Positions 6,456 to 16,604 of a DNA stretch of 17,420 nucleotides are shown one piece after another. The notes beneath the pieces were generated by a model, which ran no database searches, was not told the DNA's origin, and saw nothing but the letters and a program-made list of their open reading frames with translations. Position 1 is the first letter of the stretch, and each line of letters begins with the position of its first letter. The position numbers were made by a program, and so were the translations under genes. The DNA is from Desulfuromusa sp. Its GTDB lineage: Bacteria > Desulfobacterota > Desulfuromonadia > Desulfuromonadales > Geopsychrobacteraceae. The stretch lies in NCBI GenBank assembly GCA_029933365.1, contig JAOZOH010000058.1:1-17420 (forward strand), given 5' to 3'.

Positions 6456-8564
6456 ATGCAACGTATCTATCTGAAAAATAAAAGTTATTCTGTTGACAAT
6501 CTGCCTTCTGAGCCGAGTCTTCTGGTGGAACTGCTGGACTTGTGTCACAATGACAATGCCAATTTTGAAATGTTCTCAACGGCAATCAAAAAAGATGTCA
6601 GCCTAACTGCAAAAATATTGCAGGTGGCAAATTCCCCAGCTTACCGACAGTGGAATAAAATGACCGATATCCGCAGGATGTTAATCGTCCTGGGGATGAC
6701 CAATATAAGAAATATCGTCACCACCTGTGCCATACAACAATTCTTTGCCAACTTCACTAAAGATTTCAACCGACATGTTCAATTTATCTGGCTACGCTCC
6801 CTGATTTGCGCCAATCTGGCAGAGAGAATTGCCAAACTAATCGGCTATGAGAAACCTGGGGAAGCTTTCCTTGCCGGGCTACTCCATCAAATTGGCATGC
6901 TGCTACTGTTACTCAATCGTGAAAGCAGTTACCTGCCAATTCTAGATCGTTATTATACTGAGACAGAAGAATTTCTCATTCTTGAACAAGAGAATTTACA
7001 GGTTGATCACTGTGAATTAGGAACCGCATTAGTTGAGAGTTGGGAACTCGATTCCTTTATTGCAGATGCTATCCAGTTTCAACATGCTCCTGCAGATGAG
7101 CTGCTCAGTTCTCCTCATCTATTGAAGATACTCGCCGTTGCCAGTCCTCTCAGTTCAAAAAATAGTGCCCGAGATAATGCGACCTATCTCGAAAAAGCTG
7201 GGCTACTTTTCGATATGACTGAAGATACAATTCTGGACTGTCTCACTTACGCAGTAGAAAAAAGTAAACAGATGATCACTGATCTGGGCTTCAGTGGTCG
7301 CTTCTATATGGGTGATAATGAGGAAGAATGCTTCAACCCAAGCCAACATGAAACCAGCAGAAAAAAACTGGCTGAGAAGGTTGAAGATATCGCCTTAAGC
7401 AATTCGATTGGAAAGAGTGAAAAAGTTGAATTAGTTGAATTCACTCAAGAGATCAGAACCAATTTCAATGCCCTCTTCAATCTTAACCAACTGTTCTTTT
7501 TTAAGATTGATGAAAATCAGACCACCCTGTCAGCAATCAATGATCTGGAAATCAATAAACTGGATGAAATTGAATTCAAAACCGGGGATAAAAACAGTTT
7601 ACTGGTCAGCGCATTCAATGAAAAAAAATGTCTCATAACTTTATCTAACAAATGTTCTATCGCTGATAAACAGGTTATCAGACTGCTCAACGCTGAAGGT
7701 GCTTATTTTCTACCTATCTATCATGAAGGAACAGGGATTGGAGTTCTGGCACTTGGAACCACTGAACTGGAATGGCCAAATCTACAAAACAAACTCCCAC
7801 TATTAAAATTACTCAGCAAAGAAATTGCCCGAAAGTATTTTTCTCTCATCCAGAGAGATTCTCAATCGGTCGGCATGACAATCGTTGATTTTAAAAAGGT
7901 TGCCCACGAAGTCAGCAATCCCCTGACTATCATCAACAATTATCTCTATATGCTGGGCAAAAAAATTGACCTCGATCACTCGGCTCAAGAGGAAATTAAA
8001 TTTATCAGTGAAGAAATTGAACGGGTCGGTAATATCCTGCTTCGGGCAAAAGATCCAGAGACGCCAACCAAAACAAAATACAAACAGGTCGATATCAACA
8101 AACTTCTGACCGAATTAGATACTTTATTTAACGGTTCTCTCTACAAAACAAAACAGATAGAATCAGCATTGATGCTGGATAAACAGATCCCGACTCTCTA
8201 TTGTCCAAAAGACAAATTAAAGCAAATCATGATCAACATCATTAAAAATAGTGTTGAAGCATTGGGGGATGCCGGCACGATTAAAATCACCAGTCGAGAT
8301 AACGTCTATCAAAATAGCCAGCGATATATCGAAATTTCGATTCAAGACAATGGTCCAGGAATCGATCCTGAGGTTTTAAAAAACCTCTTCAAGCCAGTCA
8401 CAAGTACAAAAGAGGGGCATTCTGGATTGGGGCTTTCCATTGCCAATACGTTGGTTCAAGAAATTTCGGGAAACATCTCCTGCTATTCCAGCCAGGATTA
8501 TGGAACTGAGTTTAAAATCCTCATCCCCCGCAAACAAGAAGAGAGTGAGATTGAGCTGAAATGA
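6456..8564 (+). CDS. HDOD-domain sensor histidine kinase
   Basis: A 702-residue soluble kinase with no transmembrane segment. Residues about 12-215 are an HDOD domain: LQVANSPAY, an alternating-helix pattern, and GLLHQIG near residue 144, where the catalytic HD pair of true HD phosphohydrolases is lost. HDOD domains are thought to act as protein-interaction or signalling modules. Residues about 310-465 look GAF-like, a guess from pattern. The C-terminal kinase core is complete: H-box HEVSNPL with phosphoacceptor H484, N-box IKNSVEAL near 595-602, G1 box DNGPGID near 631-637, and G2 box GHSGLGLS near 655-662. The stop overlaps the ATG of the response regulator gene (ATGA), so it very likely phosphorylates that partner. 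The stimulus is unknown; absence of membrane helices suggests a cytoplasmic signal. Confidence 0.88.
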   Translation: MQRIYLKNKSYSVDNLPSEPSLLVELLDLCHNDNANFEMFSTAIKKDVSLTAKILQVANSPAYRQWNKMTDIRRMLIVLGMTNIRNIVTTCAIQQFFANFTKDFNRHVQFIWLRSLICANLAERIAKLIGYEKPGEAFLAGLLHQIGMLLLLLNRESSYLPILDRYYTETEEFLILEQENLQVDHCELGTALVESWELDSFIADAIQFQHAPADELLSSPHLLKILAVASPLSSKNSARDNATYLEKAGLLFDMTEDTILDCLTYAVEKSKQMITDLGFSGRFYMGDNEEECFNPSQHETSRKKLAEKVEDIALSNSIGKSEKVELVEFTQEIRTNFNALFNLNQLFFFKIDENQTTLSAINDLEINKLDEIEFKTGDKNSLLVSAFNEKKCLITLSNKCSIADKQVIRLLNAEGAYFLPIYHEGTGIGVLALGTTELEWPNLQNKLPLLKLLSKEIARKYFSLIQRDSQSVGMTIVDFKKVAHEVSNPLTIINNYLYMLGKKIDLDHSAQEEIKFISEEIERVGNILLRAKDPETPTKTKYKQVDINKLLTELDTLFNGSLYKTKQIESALMLDKQIPTLYCPKDKLKQIMINIIKNSVEALGDAGTIKITSRDNVYQNSQRYIEISIQDNGPGIDPEVLKNLFKPVTSTKEGHSGLGLSIANTLVQEISGNISCYSSQDYGTEFKILIPRKQEESEIELK

Positions 8565-10738
8565 TGGATCTGGGTCATTTCAACAAATTCCAGGGTAGTC
8601 TTTCAACAACGAAAAAAGCAAAAGTGCTGATTGTTGATGATGATCTGGAAGTCGCCAGGAGTATCAAAGGGGTCCTTTCACTAAATGGGCTGAATGTCAG
8701 TTCGGTCTCTGGTGGATACGCCGCGATTGAAGAGCTGCACAATAATCAATATGAGCTGGTTCTCCTTGATCTCAACATGCCTGACATGGACGGTGAAGGG
8801 GTTCTAGATCACATCAATAAGAACAGTATTGACACAAATGTCATTGTCGTAAGTGGTGAATCTGAGATAAAAAAAGCAATCCATGTCCTAAAAAATGGGG
8901 CAAAAGATTTTATCCGCAAACCCTACTCAGCCGATGAACTTCTATTTTCTATCACCAATGTTCTGGAAAAAATCCACCTTGAACGAGAAAACCAGGAGAT
9001 TCTGGAAAAGTTAGCAGAATCAGAAGCTCTGCACCGTTTCATCGTACACAATTCACCTGATTTACTCTACATGCTGGACAGAGAAGGTCATTTCGTCTTT
9101 ATCAACAAAAATACCATTAAATTACTCGGTTACAGCCGAAAAGAGATCATAGGAAAACACTATAGGGATGTGATCTACGCAAAAGATCTCGATCGGGCAA
9201 ATCTTTTTTTCAGCAATAAACAACTTCCTAAAGACACCAAAAGTCAGGAACTGAGGTTGCGGTGTAAAAATAATGAATCGCTGTTGCACGTTGAAGTACG
9301 CGCAATCAATATAGAAAAAAAGCATTCTGGGGGCTACAAACTGGGGAGAAACTACAATCAAAATCAAAGCTTTTTTGGAACCTACGGGGTAGCCAGAGAC
9401 ATTACAGAAAGAAAAAAAGCTGAAGAAATTATCCGCTTCCAGCACAATCATGACCTGCTGACTGGTTTACCAAACCGAACGCTACTGAACGAACGCCTGG
9501 TGTCATTAATTGCTCATTCCAATGAAAACAGTGAAAAATTTGCCATATTGTTTATTGATATCAACCGTTTCAAGTTGATCAATGATACCTATGGACAAAG
9601 CATTGGAGATGAGCTACTCAAAAGCCTTGCCGAAACACTGAGAAGATGTACCCGAGAGGAAGATACTCTGGCTCGACTGGGCAGTGATGAATTTATTCTC
9701 CTTTTGTCAGACATAAACTCTGCCGATGATGCCATTGCTGCTGCGAAGAATATCATTGCAGCAACCGCGCTGCCATTCAATCAACAGGGGCATGACATTC
9801 ATATTACTTTAAGTATCGGTATCGCAATCTATCCAGATCATGGAGAGACCAGAGAAGTTTTGACGAAAAATGCAGACATTGCCGTATGCAGTGCAAAAAC
9901 TAAAACACGCAAGCGGCATTGTTTGTACAGCACCAATCTTAAAAACAAAAACAGCCAAACTGTTTTTGTTGAAAATATGATCAGAGATTCAATTAAAAAC
10001 GAACGATTTGTAGTTTTCTATCAACCTCAGATTGATCTAAGCTCAGGTAAAATTCATGCAGTTGAGGCGCTAGTAAGAATTATGTCGCCCAGCGAAACAC
10101 TGATTCTCCCAGGGAAATTTATCGATATTGCGGAAGAAACCTCTTTAATCAATGACATTGGAGAAATCGTCCTCAAAAAGGTATGCCAGGACATAAGTGA
10201 CTGGAATAAAAAAGGGCTGCATATACAAGTTTCTATCAATGTATCTGCCCTCCAGCTGGCGATGGGTAGTTTTACGGACGATGTTTTGGAAGAACTTCAC
10301 ACCTATGAAGTCAACCCTAAAGAAATCGAAATTGAGCTAACAGAAAACATTCTGGTAAAGAATATAAATAAGACCATAGCCAACATCGTAAAATTAACGG
10401 ATGCAGGAATTAAAATTGCGATTGATGACTTTGGAACCGGCTACTCATCTCTCAGTTACTTGAATCATCTACCGCTGAATACTTTAAAATTGGATCAATC
10501 TTTCATGCAAACCATAACTGCAGAAAATATGAATGATACAATTATTCCAGCTATCATCAATGTATCTAAAGGGTTACAACTTGATTTTATTGCTGAAGGA
10601 GTAGAAACCCGGGCGCAGCATGAATATCTGTTACAACAAGGCTCTTGTATTGCGCAGGGTTTCTATTACAGTAGACCGATTGAAAAGAAACAGCTAATTG
10701 ATTTTATTAGTAAATATGGGGTAAGAGAGTGTTCCTGA
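8561..10738 (+). CDS. Response regulator with PAS, GGDEF and EAL domains (c-di-GMP turnover)
   Basis: A 725-residue regulator, translationally coupled to the upstream kinase. It has four modules. The receiver domain (~20-140) has acidic pocket D26-D27 and phosphoacceptor D70 in LLDLNMPDMDG. A PAS domain follows (~155-285). The GGDEF domain (~295-455) has signature motif GSDEF at 374-378, with Ser replacing the second Gly, and an intact RxxD inhibitory site (R365-E-E-D368) five residues before it. The EAL domain (~475-720) keeps E502-A-L, the loop DDFGTGYSSL from D622, ELTEN, LKLD and AEGVET, so it should be a competent c-di-GMP phosphodiesterase. Cyclase activity is possible but less sure. 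Phosphorylation by the HDOD kinase probably sets the balance. A bidirectional terminator lies 10 nt after the stop. Confidence 0.93.
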   Translation: MMDLGHFNKFQGSLSTTKKAKVLIVDDDLEVARSIKGVLSLNGLNVSSVSGGYAAIEELHNNQYELVLLDLNMPDMDGEGVLDHINKNSIDTNVIVVSGESEIKKAIHVLKNGAKDFIRKPYSADELLFSITNVLEKIHLERENQEILEKLAESEALHRFIVHNSPDLLYMLDREGHFVFINKNTIKLLGYSRKEIIGKHYRDVIYAKDLDRANLFFSNKQLPKDTKSQELRLRCKNNESLLHVEVRAINIEKKHSGGYKLGRNYNQNQSFFGTYGVARDITERKKAEEIIRFQHNHDLLTGLPNRTLLNERLVSLIAHSNENSEKFAILFIDINRFKLINDTYGQSIGDELLKSLAETLRRCTREEDTLARLGSDEFILLLSDINSADDAIAAAKNIIAATALPFNQQGHDIHITLSIGIAIYPDHGETREVLTKNADIAVCSAKTKTRKRHCLYSTNLKNKNSQTVFVENMIRDSIKNERFVVFYQPQIDLSSGKIHAVEALVRIMSPSETLILPGKFIDIAEETSLINDIGEIVLKKVCQDISDWNKKGLHIQVSINVSALQLAMGSFTDDVLEELHTYEVNPKEIEIELTENILVKNINKTIANIVKLTDAGIKIAIDDFGTGYSSLSYLNHLPLNTLKLDQSFMQTITAENMNDTIIPAIINVSKGLQLDFIAEGVETRAQHEYLLQQGSCIAQGFYYSRPIEKKQLIDFISKYGVRECS

Positions 10739-10748
10739 AATAAAGAGG

Positions 10749-10793
10749 CAATATAAAAATCCCCACTAAAAAAAGGTGGGAATTTTTATATTG
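10749..10793. terminator. Bidirectional intrinsic terminator between the GGDEF-EAL gene and ppdK
   Basis: Arms CAATATAAAAAT (10749-10760) and ATTTTTATATTG (10782-10793) enclose a one-base mismatch and the GC core CCCAC (10762-10766) / GTGGG (10776-10780) around a loop of mostly A. Because the outer stem is A-rich on one side and T-rich on the other, each strand has a U-rich run right after the GC core. It should end both the plus-strand regulator transcript and the minus-strand glyQ-glyS-ppdK transcript. Confidence 0.85.
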
Positions 10794-10803
10794 TCATAAT
10801 GAA

Positions 10804-13464
10804 TCACGTATCCTGCAACGCAGCATGTGCAGCCGCTAAACGGGCAATCGGCACCCGATATGGAGAACAGGAGACATAATCCAAGCCAATCTCATGACAA
10901 AAAATGACACTGGAAGGTTCTCCGCCGTGTTCTCCACAGATCCCAACTTTCAAATCAGGACGAGTACTACGCCCCCGTTCAAAACCAATTTTAACGAGCT
11001 CTCCCACCCCACGCTGATCAAGTGCAACAAAAGGATCTTTTTTCAGGACCCCACGCTTAATATACTCAGGAAGAAAATGGCCGGCATCATCACGTGACAG
11101 CCCATAGGTCGTCTGGGTCAAATCATTGGTTCCAAAAGAGAAGAACTCTGCTTCACGAGCAATCGCATCAGCTGTTAGGGCAGCACGTGGTAATTCGATC
11201 ATGGTTCCGATCAGATAACCAATTTTTATCCCGTAGTCCGCGCAAACTTCATCCGCCACTCTGATGGCATTAGCACGTAAAATTTTCAGTTCATTCACAT
11301 GGCTGATCAGCGGAATCATGATCTCTGGAACAATCTCAAAGCCTTCTTCTTTGACCAGTTCACAAGCCGCCTCCATAATTGCACGCACCTGCATGTCATA
11401 AACTTCAGGATAGGTAATTCCCAGCCGGCAGCCACGATGTCCCAGCATCGGGTTAAATTCATGGAGGTTCTCTACATGATCTTTAACCTCCGAAAAACGG
11501 ATCCCAACCGCATTGGCAAGTTCCGAAATATCGTCATCTGTTTGTGGCAAAAACTCATGCAGAGGTGGGTCAAGCAGGCGAATAGTGACCGGTAATCCCT
11601 TCATTTCACGGAAGAGACCGATAAAGTCACTTTTCTGCATTGGTAAGATCTTATCCAGAGCCTGTTTGCGCCCATCCAGATCGTTCGCAAGAATCATCTC
11701 TCGCACCGCCTGAATTCGCTCCCCTTCAAAAAACATATGCTCGGTCCGGCACAAACCAATACCTTCCGCACCGAAGTCCCGAGCAACCTTAGCATCGCGA
11801 GGAGTATCAGCGTTAGTGCGTACTTTAAGGCGCCTGAACTGATCAGCCCAACCCATAAATGTGGCAAAATTGCCACTCACCTCTGGCTGGATTTTTGGCA
11901 CCACACCAAGCATCACTTCACCGGAGGAACCATTCAGGGTGATGTTATCACCACGCTTAATTATCTGTCCTGATTTCGTTGTCAACTGTTGCTTTTCATA
12001 GTCAATTTTAATATCACCACAACCGGAAACACAGCATTTTCCCATGCCACGGGCAACCACAGCAGCATGTGAAGTCATTCCTCCACGGGCGGTCAAAATT
12101 CCCTGGGCTGCGTTCATCCCATGAATATCTTCAGGACTGGTTTCGATCCGCACTAGAATAACTTTTTTCTTCAACCGAGCCTGTTCTTCAGCCTCATCAG
12201 CATTAAAAACCACCTGTCCACTCGCTGCACCTGGAGATGCCGGCAGACCTTTTGCTATCACCTGTTTTTCGGCATTAAGATCGAGGGAGGGATGCAATAG
12301 CTGATCAAGTTGATCAGGGTCAACGCGCAGCACGGCATCTTTTTCTGTAATCAATTTTTCCGCTACCATATCGACTGCAATCTTGATAGCGGCCTGAGCC
12401 GTCCTTTTTCCAGTTCTGGTTTGCAACATATAAAGTTTGCCTTTCTCAATCGTAAACTCGATATCTTGCATATCCTTATAGTGTTGTTCCAAAGTTGAGC
12501 GAATATTAGCTAGCTGTTTATAACTGTCAGGTAAGACATCTTCCATTGCCGGCAGATCACCATCTCTATGCTTATCCCGGTTGATCGGTTGTGGCGTCCG
12601 AATGCCAGCAACGACATCTTCACCCTGGGCATTGACCAGATATTCTCCGTAGAAATAATTTTCCCCGGTTGCCGGGTCACGGGTAAAAGCCACACCAGTG
12701 GCGCAATCATCACCCATGTTACCAAAAACCATCCCCTGAACATTAACTGCAGTCCCCCAATCGCTGGGAATGGCATGAAGTTTACGATAAGTCACAGCAC
12801 GGGGGGTCATCCAGGAACCAAACACAGCACCAATAGCTTCCCAAAGCTGTTGCAAGGGATCCTCGGGAAAAGTTTCACCCAGACTCTCTTTGTAGGTCAG
12901 CTTAAATTCACTCACCAGCTGCTGCAGATCTTCGGCTGACAATTCAGTATCCAGCTCAACATTTTGCTGCTTTTTTTTCTGTGCCAGGATTTTTGCAAAG
13001 GCATCACCGTTCATCCCTTTAACAACGTTGGCATACATTTGAATGAAACGTCGATAAGAATCATAAGCGAAGCGTGGGTCATTACTCTGGCGAATAACCC
13101 CTTGAATAGTTAGATCGTTCAGCCCCAGATTCAAAACCGTGTCCATCATCCCCGGCATCGAGGCTCGAGCCCCGGAACGAACTGAAACAAGCAAAGGATT
13201 TTCAGCGTCGCCAAAGCCTTTGTCCATCCGTTGTTCTAAGACAGACAGAGCCTTGGCAACGTCGTCACGTAAGCCCGTTGGATAATCGCGGTTGTTTGAA
13301 TAATAAGCGGTGCAAACCTCTGTTGTCAGGGTGAAACCTGGCGGAACCGGCAAGCCGATTGAGGTCATTTCGGCAAGGTTTGCTCCCTTGCCACCCAGTA
13401 GCTCCTTCATCGAACCAGCACCGTCAGCCTGGCCATCACCGAAAGCATAAACATATTTAGACAT
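10804..13464 (-). CDS. ppdK: Pyruvate, phosphate dikinase
   Basis: Interconverts pyruvate + ATP + phosphate with phosphoenolpyruvate + AMP + pyrophosphate, linking C3 metabolism to gluconeogenesis (or glycolysis in reverse). The 886-residue product has the usual full length. The N-terminal ATP-grasp region shows [10 protein letters not shown] and [11 protein letters not shown]. The swivelling phosphohistidine domain shows [15 protein letters not shown] with catalytic H466. The C-terminal PEP/pyruvate barrel shows [17 protein letters not shown] and [10 protein letters not shown] with catalytic C843. The frame can be read from a TTG at 13509, but ATG 13464 has AAGGAG (13477-13472) 7 nt upstream and gives the normal MSKYVYAFG start. 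It lies 41 nt after glyS on the same strand and is probably the last gene of that operon, ending at the terminator at 10749-10793. Confidence 0.96.
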   Translation of the reverse strand: MSKYVYAFGDGQADGAGSMKELLGGKGANLAEMTSIGLPVPPGFTLTTEVCTAYYSNNRDYPTGLRDDVAKALSVLEQRMDKGFGDAENPLLVSVRSGARASMPGMMDTVLNLGLNDLTIQGVIRQSNDPRFAYDSYRRFIQMYANVVKGMNGDAFAKILAQKKKQQNVELDTELSAEDLQQLVSEFKLTYKESLGETFPEDPLQQLWEAIGAVFGSWMTPRAVTYRKLHAIPSDWGTAVNVQGMVFGNMGDDCATGVAFTRDPATGENYFYGEYLVNAQGEDVVAGIRTPQPINRDKHRDGDLPAMEDVLPDSYKQLANIRSTLEQHYKDMQDIEFTIEKGKLYMLQTRTGKRTAQAAIKIAVDMVAEKLITEKDAVLRVDPDQLDQLLHPSLDLNAEKQVIAKGLPASPGAASGQVVFNADEAEEQARLKKKVILVRIETSPEDIHGMNAAQGILTARGGMTSHAAVVARGMGKCCVSGCGDIKIDYEKQQLTTKSGQIIKRGDNITLNGSSGEVMLGVVPKIQPEVSGNFATFMGWADQFRRLKVRTNADTPRDAKVARDFGAEGIGLCRTEHMFFEGERIQAVREMILANDLDGRKQALDKILPMQKSDFIGLFREMKGLPVTIRLLDPPLHEFLPQTDDDISELANAVGIRFSEVKDHVENLHEFNPMLGHRGCRLGITYPEVYDMQVRAIMEAACELVKEEGFEIVPEIMIPLISHVNELKILRANAIRVADEVCADYGIKIGYLIGTMIELPRAALTADAIAREAEFFSFGTNDLTQTTYGLSRDDAGHFLPEYIKRGVLKKDPFVALDQRGVGELVKIGFERGRSTRPDLKVGICGEHGGEPSSVIFCHEIGLDYVSCSPYRVPIARLAAAHAALQDT

Positions 13465-13505
13465 TTTGCTGCTCCTTAGCGCAAAGAGATCAAGATTTTC
13501 ACAAA

Positions 13506-15569
13506 TCAAGCAATTCTACGAAAATCGGCGATCCCTTTAAACAAACCGGCAATACCGGTTAACAAAGCCAGACGATTATTTTTAACCAAATCATCATCTA
13601 CCATAACCATAACACCATCAAAAAATGTATCAACTGGTTGGCGTAATCCGGCAATTGCTTCTAAAGCCTTGGTATAATTACGCTCAGAGATATGATCTGC
13701 CACTTTCCCTTGTACTTCTTGTAAGCTTACAAAGAGTTCTTTTTCACACTCTTCGCTCAATAAAGTTGGGTCGATGGGTTGATCCAAACCACCTTTAATA
13801 ATATTACCCACCCGTTTAAATGCAACAGCCAAAGGTTCAAAATCATCCCTCCCTTTCAGTGCAGACAGTGCCTTTATTCGCTCGATAGCATCAATCGGCT
13901 CAATGAAAGAAGCGCTCAAAACAGCATCGATAACATCTGCTGGATAGCGTTGAGATGTCAACATATTAACCAGCCGCAGACGGATAAACTCAACCACATC
14001 ACTGACAATTTCTGCTGCTGCACGTTGCCGTTTAGTTTCCAACAATTGCACACTTTTGGAAACCAGGTCGGGGATTGAAATGTTATAGCCACGATCCATA
14101 ACAATAGCCAGAATTCCAATAGCACAACGCCGCAAGGCATAGGGGTCAGCGGTTCCGGTCGGAATCAAGCCAACACTGAAACAACCACAAATCGTATCTA
14201 TTTTATCTGCCAGAGAAACAAAAGCACCAACGTCATCGCTAGGGAGATCACCACCCGCTTGAATGGGTAGGTAGTGTTCATAAATTGCCGTTGCGACCCG
14301 TGGGTTTTCCCCTTCCAGCAGCGCGTATTCACGCCCCATCACCCCCTGGAGCTCTGGAAACTCATAAACCATTCCGGTTTCAAGGTCACATTTGGCCAAA
14401 GTTGCGGCACGCTTGGTTAACTCAATCGCTTGTGGGGCAAATTGTTGTGCCAATCCTGTAGCCAGCTCGGTAAACCGTTCTACCTTTTCAAAACTGGTTC
14501 CTAACTTAGCCTGATAAACGACTTTTTTAAGTGGCTCAAGGCGTGCTTCCAGTTTGCTCTTTTGATCTTCTCGCCAGAAAAACATCGCATCGGACAAGCG
14601 CGCCTTGAGAACCCGCTCATTACCGGCAATGACAACTTTGGGGTCTTTTACCAAGGTGTTGGCAATAGTGATAAAATGGGGTAGCAGCTTCCCCTGCTCA
14701 TCAATCAAAGTGAAGTAACGCTGATGCTCACGCATGCTTGTAATGAGTAATTCAGGTGGTAACTGGAGGAAACTGTTTTCGATTGTACCAGCAAGTGCTT
14801 GTGGAGTTTCAACCAAGCAACAAACCTCTGCAAGAAGGTCATCGTCAGGATTGATCCTGCCACCCAATTGTTTGGCCAACACTTCTAGTTGCTCTTCAAT
14901 CAATTGACGACGCTTTTCAATCTGTGGGATGACATACTGCTGTTCGGCTTTAGCAATATAGTCTTCTGCACCGCAAACTGTGAACTCTTCAGGAGCCATA
15001 AAACGATGGCCGCGAGAGAGGTTGCCACTTTGCAAATCTCCAAAAGAAAAGGGAATGACCTCACCTGAAAAAGTTGCAACAATCCAATGCATAGGTCTGA
15101 CAAAACGGATATCCAGATCTTTCCAGCGCATCGATTTTTTGAACGGGATCTTGCCGATCACGCGAGGCAGAATCACCTCTAGCTGTTCAGCTGAACTGCC
15201 ACCCTCAATCACTTTGGAGAGGAATAAATATTCACCTTTTTCGGTTTCAATAGTGCTCAACTCAGTCACATCAACACCATTGGTTCGAGCAAAACCTTCC
15301 GCAGCTTTAGTTGGCTTTCCTTCCGCATCGAAAGCGATCCGAGCTGGTGGGCCGGTCAGTTCAAGCTCCTGACGCTGCTGCTGCCAGGCGACATCAGCGA
15401 TTGAGATAGCCAGGCGTCGGGGCGTAGCAAAGGTCTGGATCTCACCGTAACTGATACGCGCGTTATCCAGTTCCAGGCAGAGTAAGCGCTGAATATCATC
15501 CAGGGCACGTGGGATAAATCCTGCGGGGATCTCTTCGGTGCCCAATTCTAGAAATAGTTCTGCAGACAT
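13506..15569 (-). CDS. glyS: Glycyl-tRNA synthetase beta subunit
   Basis: Beta chain of the bacterial alpha2-beta2 glycyl-tRNA synthetase, needed for tRNA recognition and binding. The protein is 687 residues, a normal length. The N-terminus [19 protein letters not shown] is diagnostic, and [20 protein letters not shown] and the central [17 protein letters not shown] segment agree with the family. A TTG at 15581 is in frame, but ATG 15569 is preferred: GGAG of GGAGAAGG (15579-15572) lies 6 nt upstream. It follows glyQ by 50 nt and precedes ppdK by 41 nt, all on one strand, so the three genes are likely one transcription unit. Confidence 0.96.
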   Translation of the reverse strand: MSAELFLELGTEEIPAGFIPRALDDIQRLLCLELDNARISYGEIQTFATPRRLAISIADVAWQQQRQELELTGPPARIAFDAEGKPTKAAEGFARTNGVDVTELSTIETEKGEYLFLSKVIEGGSSAEQLEVILPRVIGKIPFKKSMRWKDLDIRFVRPMHWIVATFSGEVIPFSFGDLQSGNLSRGHRFMAPEEFTVCGAEDYIAKAEQQYVIPQIEKRRQLIEEQLEVLAKQLGGRINPDDDLLAEVCCLVETPQALAGTIENSFLQLPPELLITSMREHQRYFTLIDEQGKLLPHFITIANTLVKDPKVVIAGNERVLKARLSDAMFFWREDQKSKLEARLEPLKKVVYQAKLGTSFEKVERFTELATGLAQQFAPQAIELTKRAATLAKCDLETGMVYEFPELQGVMGREYALLEGENPRVATAIYEHYLPIQAGGDLPSDDVGAFVSLADKIDTICGCFSVGLIPTGTADPYALRRCAIGILAIVMDRGYNISIPDLVSKSVQLLETKRQRAAAEIVSDVVEFIRLRLVNMLTSQRYPADVIDAVLSASFIEPIDAIERIKALSALKGRDDFEPLAVAFKRVGNIIKGGLDQPIDPTLLSEECEKELFVSLQEVQGKVADHISERNYTKALEAIAGLRQPVDTFFDGVMVMVDDDLVKNNRLALLTGIAGLFKGIADFRRIA

Positions 15570-15619
15570 AACCTTCTCCAATTTTGAACGTCAGCCCACA
15601 TCAGCAGCCGACGGGATAA

Positions 15620-16489
15620 TCACTTCTTCAGCAAGGGGAAACCGAGTTTCTCACGCTGCTTGACGTACCCTTCCGCACACAACTTTGCCATGTTCCGCAC
15701 CCGGCCAATGTAGCTGGCTCGTTCGGTTACCGAAATTGCACTGCGCGCATCAAGCAGATTGAAAGCATGAGAACCCTTAAGAACAAAATCGTAAGCGGGG
15801 AAAACCAGATCCTTTGCGATCAGGCGGAGGGATTCTTTTTCGTACATATCAAACAACTGGAAAAGCATATCAGTATCAGCTTCTTCGAAATTGTAATGAG
15901 AAAACTCAACTTCAGTCTGATGTTGGATATCACCATACTTGATACCGTCTGTCCATTCCAGATCGTAAACGTTATCAACTCCCTGCAGGTACATTGCAAT
16001 CCGCTCACAACCGTAGGTGATTTCACCAGAAATCGGCTTCAGATCGATGCCACCACACTGTTGGAAATAGGTAAACTGGGTAATCTCCATGCCATCCAGC
16101 CAGACCTCCCAACCAAGTCCCCAGGCTCCCAAAGTTGGTCCTTCCCAGTTGTCTTCAACAAAGCGGATGTCATGTGCCAGCGGGTCGATACCAAAACTCT
16201 TAAGCGAATCCAGGTAGAGATCCTGAATATTTTGCGGCGAGGGCTTCAGGATGACTTGAAATTGGTAGTAGTGTTGTAAACGGTTGGGATTTTCACCATA
16301 ACGCCCGTCAGTCGGACGACGCGAAGGCTCAACATAAGCGACATTCCAGGGTTCAGGGCCAAGAGTTCGCAAAAACGTTGCCGGGTTAAACGTGCCGGCT
16401 CCCTTCTCTATGTCATATGGTTGCTGAATAATACAACCCTGTTCAGCCCAATAGTTCTGTAGCGAAAGAATCAAATTCTGAAAATTCAC
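15620..16489 (-). CDS. glyQ: Glycyl-tRNA synthetase alpha subunit
   Basis: Catalytic alpha chain that activates glycine and charges tRNA-Gly together with GlyS. The product is 289 residues, matching the family. Visible hallmarks are [53 protein letters not shown] and [10 protein letters not shown] near the N-terminus, and the substrate pocket [19 protein letters not shown] chose the GTG at 16489, read as Met-Asn-Phe-Gln like other GlyQ proteins, with GGGAGG (16499-16494) 4 nt upstream; a TTG at 16501 overlaps that ribosome binding site and is unlikely. The gene has its own strong promoter (16558-16586) and a hairpin plus T-run in the leader. Confidence 0.96.
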   Translation of the reverse strand: MNFQNLILSLQNYWAEQGCIIQQPYDIEKGAGTFNPATFLRTLGPEPWNVAYVEPSRRPTDGRYGENPNRLQHYYQFQVILKPSPQNIQDLYLDSLKSFGIDPLAHDIRFVEDNWEGPTLGAWGLGWEVWLDGMEITQFTYFQQCGGIDLKPISGEITYGCERIAMYLQGVDNVYDLEWTDGIKYGDIQHQTEVEFSHYNFEEADTDMLFQLFDMYEKESLRLIAKDLVFPAYDFVLKGSHAFNLLDARSAISVTERASYIGRVRNMAKLCAEGYVKQREKLGFPLLKK

Positions 16490-16515
16490 AATACCTCCCA
16501 AAAAACTAAAATCTG

Positions 16516-16545
16516 CTATAAAAAAAGCGGGTTATGCAGCCGCAA
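16516..16545 (-). terminator. Hairpin with U-run in the glyQ leader (recO terminator or attenuator)
   Basis: On the minus strand GCGG and CCGC form a 4-bp GC stem around CTGCATAAC, followed at once by TTTTTTTAT. It sits after recO but also downstream of the glyQ promoter, so every glyQ transcript must pass it. The stem is short, so termination would be partial. It may limit read-through from recO or modulate glyQ-glyS-ppdK expression. Confidence 0.4.
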
Positions 16546-16557
16546 AATGGAATCGAG

Positions 16558-16586
16558 AGTTTAGCTTTCACCCCTCAAGATGTCAA
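16558..16586 (-). promoter_or_regulatory. Sigma70 promoter of glyQ-glyS-ppdK
   Basis: On the minus strand a perfect -35 TTGACA (16586-16581) is followed after exactly 17 bp by TAAACT (16563-16558, 4 of 6 consensus bases). Transcription would start near 16551, giving a leader of about 60 nt before the glyQ start. It is the best promoter match in the window. Confidence 0.6.
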
Positions 16587-16604
16587 GATTCGTAAAGATC
16601 CAAG

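Noticed and set aside
13465..13509. Extension of PpdK overlapping the end of glyS
   Set aside because: The TTG at 13509 has no ribosome binding site, while ATG 13464 has AAGGAG at good spacing and gives the normal N-terminus.
15767..16279. 170-residue open frame antisense to glyQ
   Set aside because: It is the complement of highly conserved GlyQ sequence, with no ribosome binding site and no family resemblance; it is a frame shadow.
16490..16551. Glycine riboswitch or T-box in the glyQ leader
   Set aside because: The leader is only about 60 nt and lacks T-box or glycine-aptamer conserved elements; only a short stem and T-run are present.
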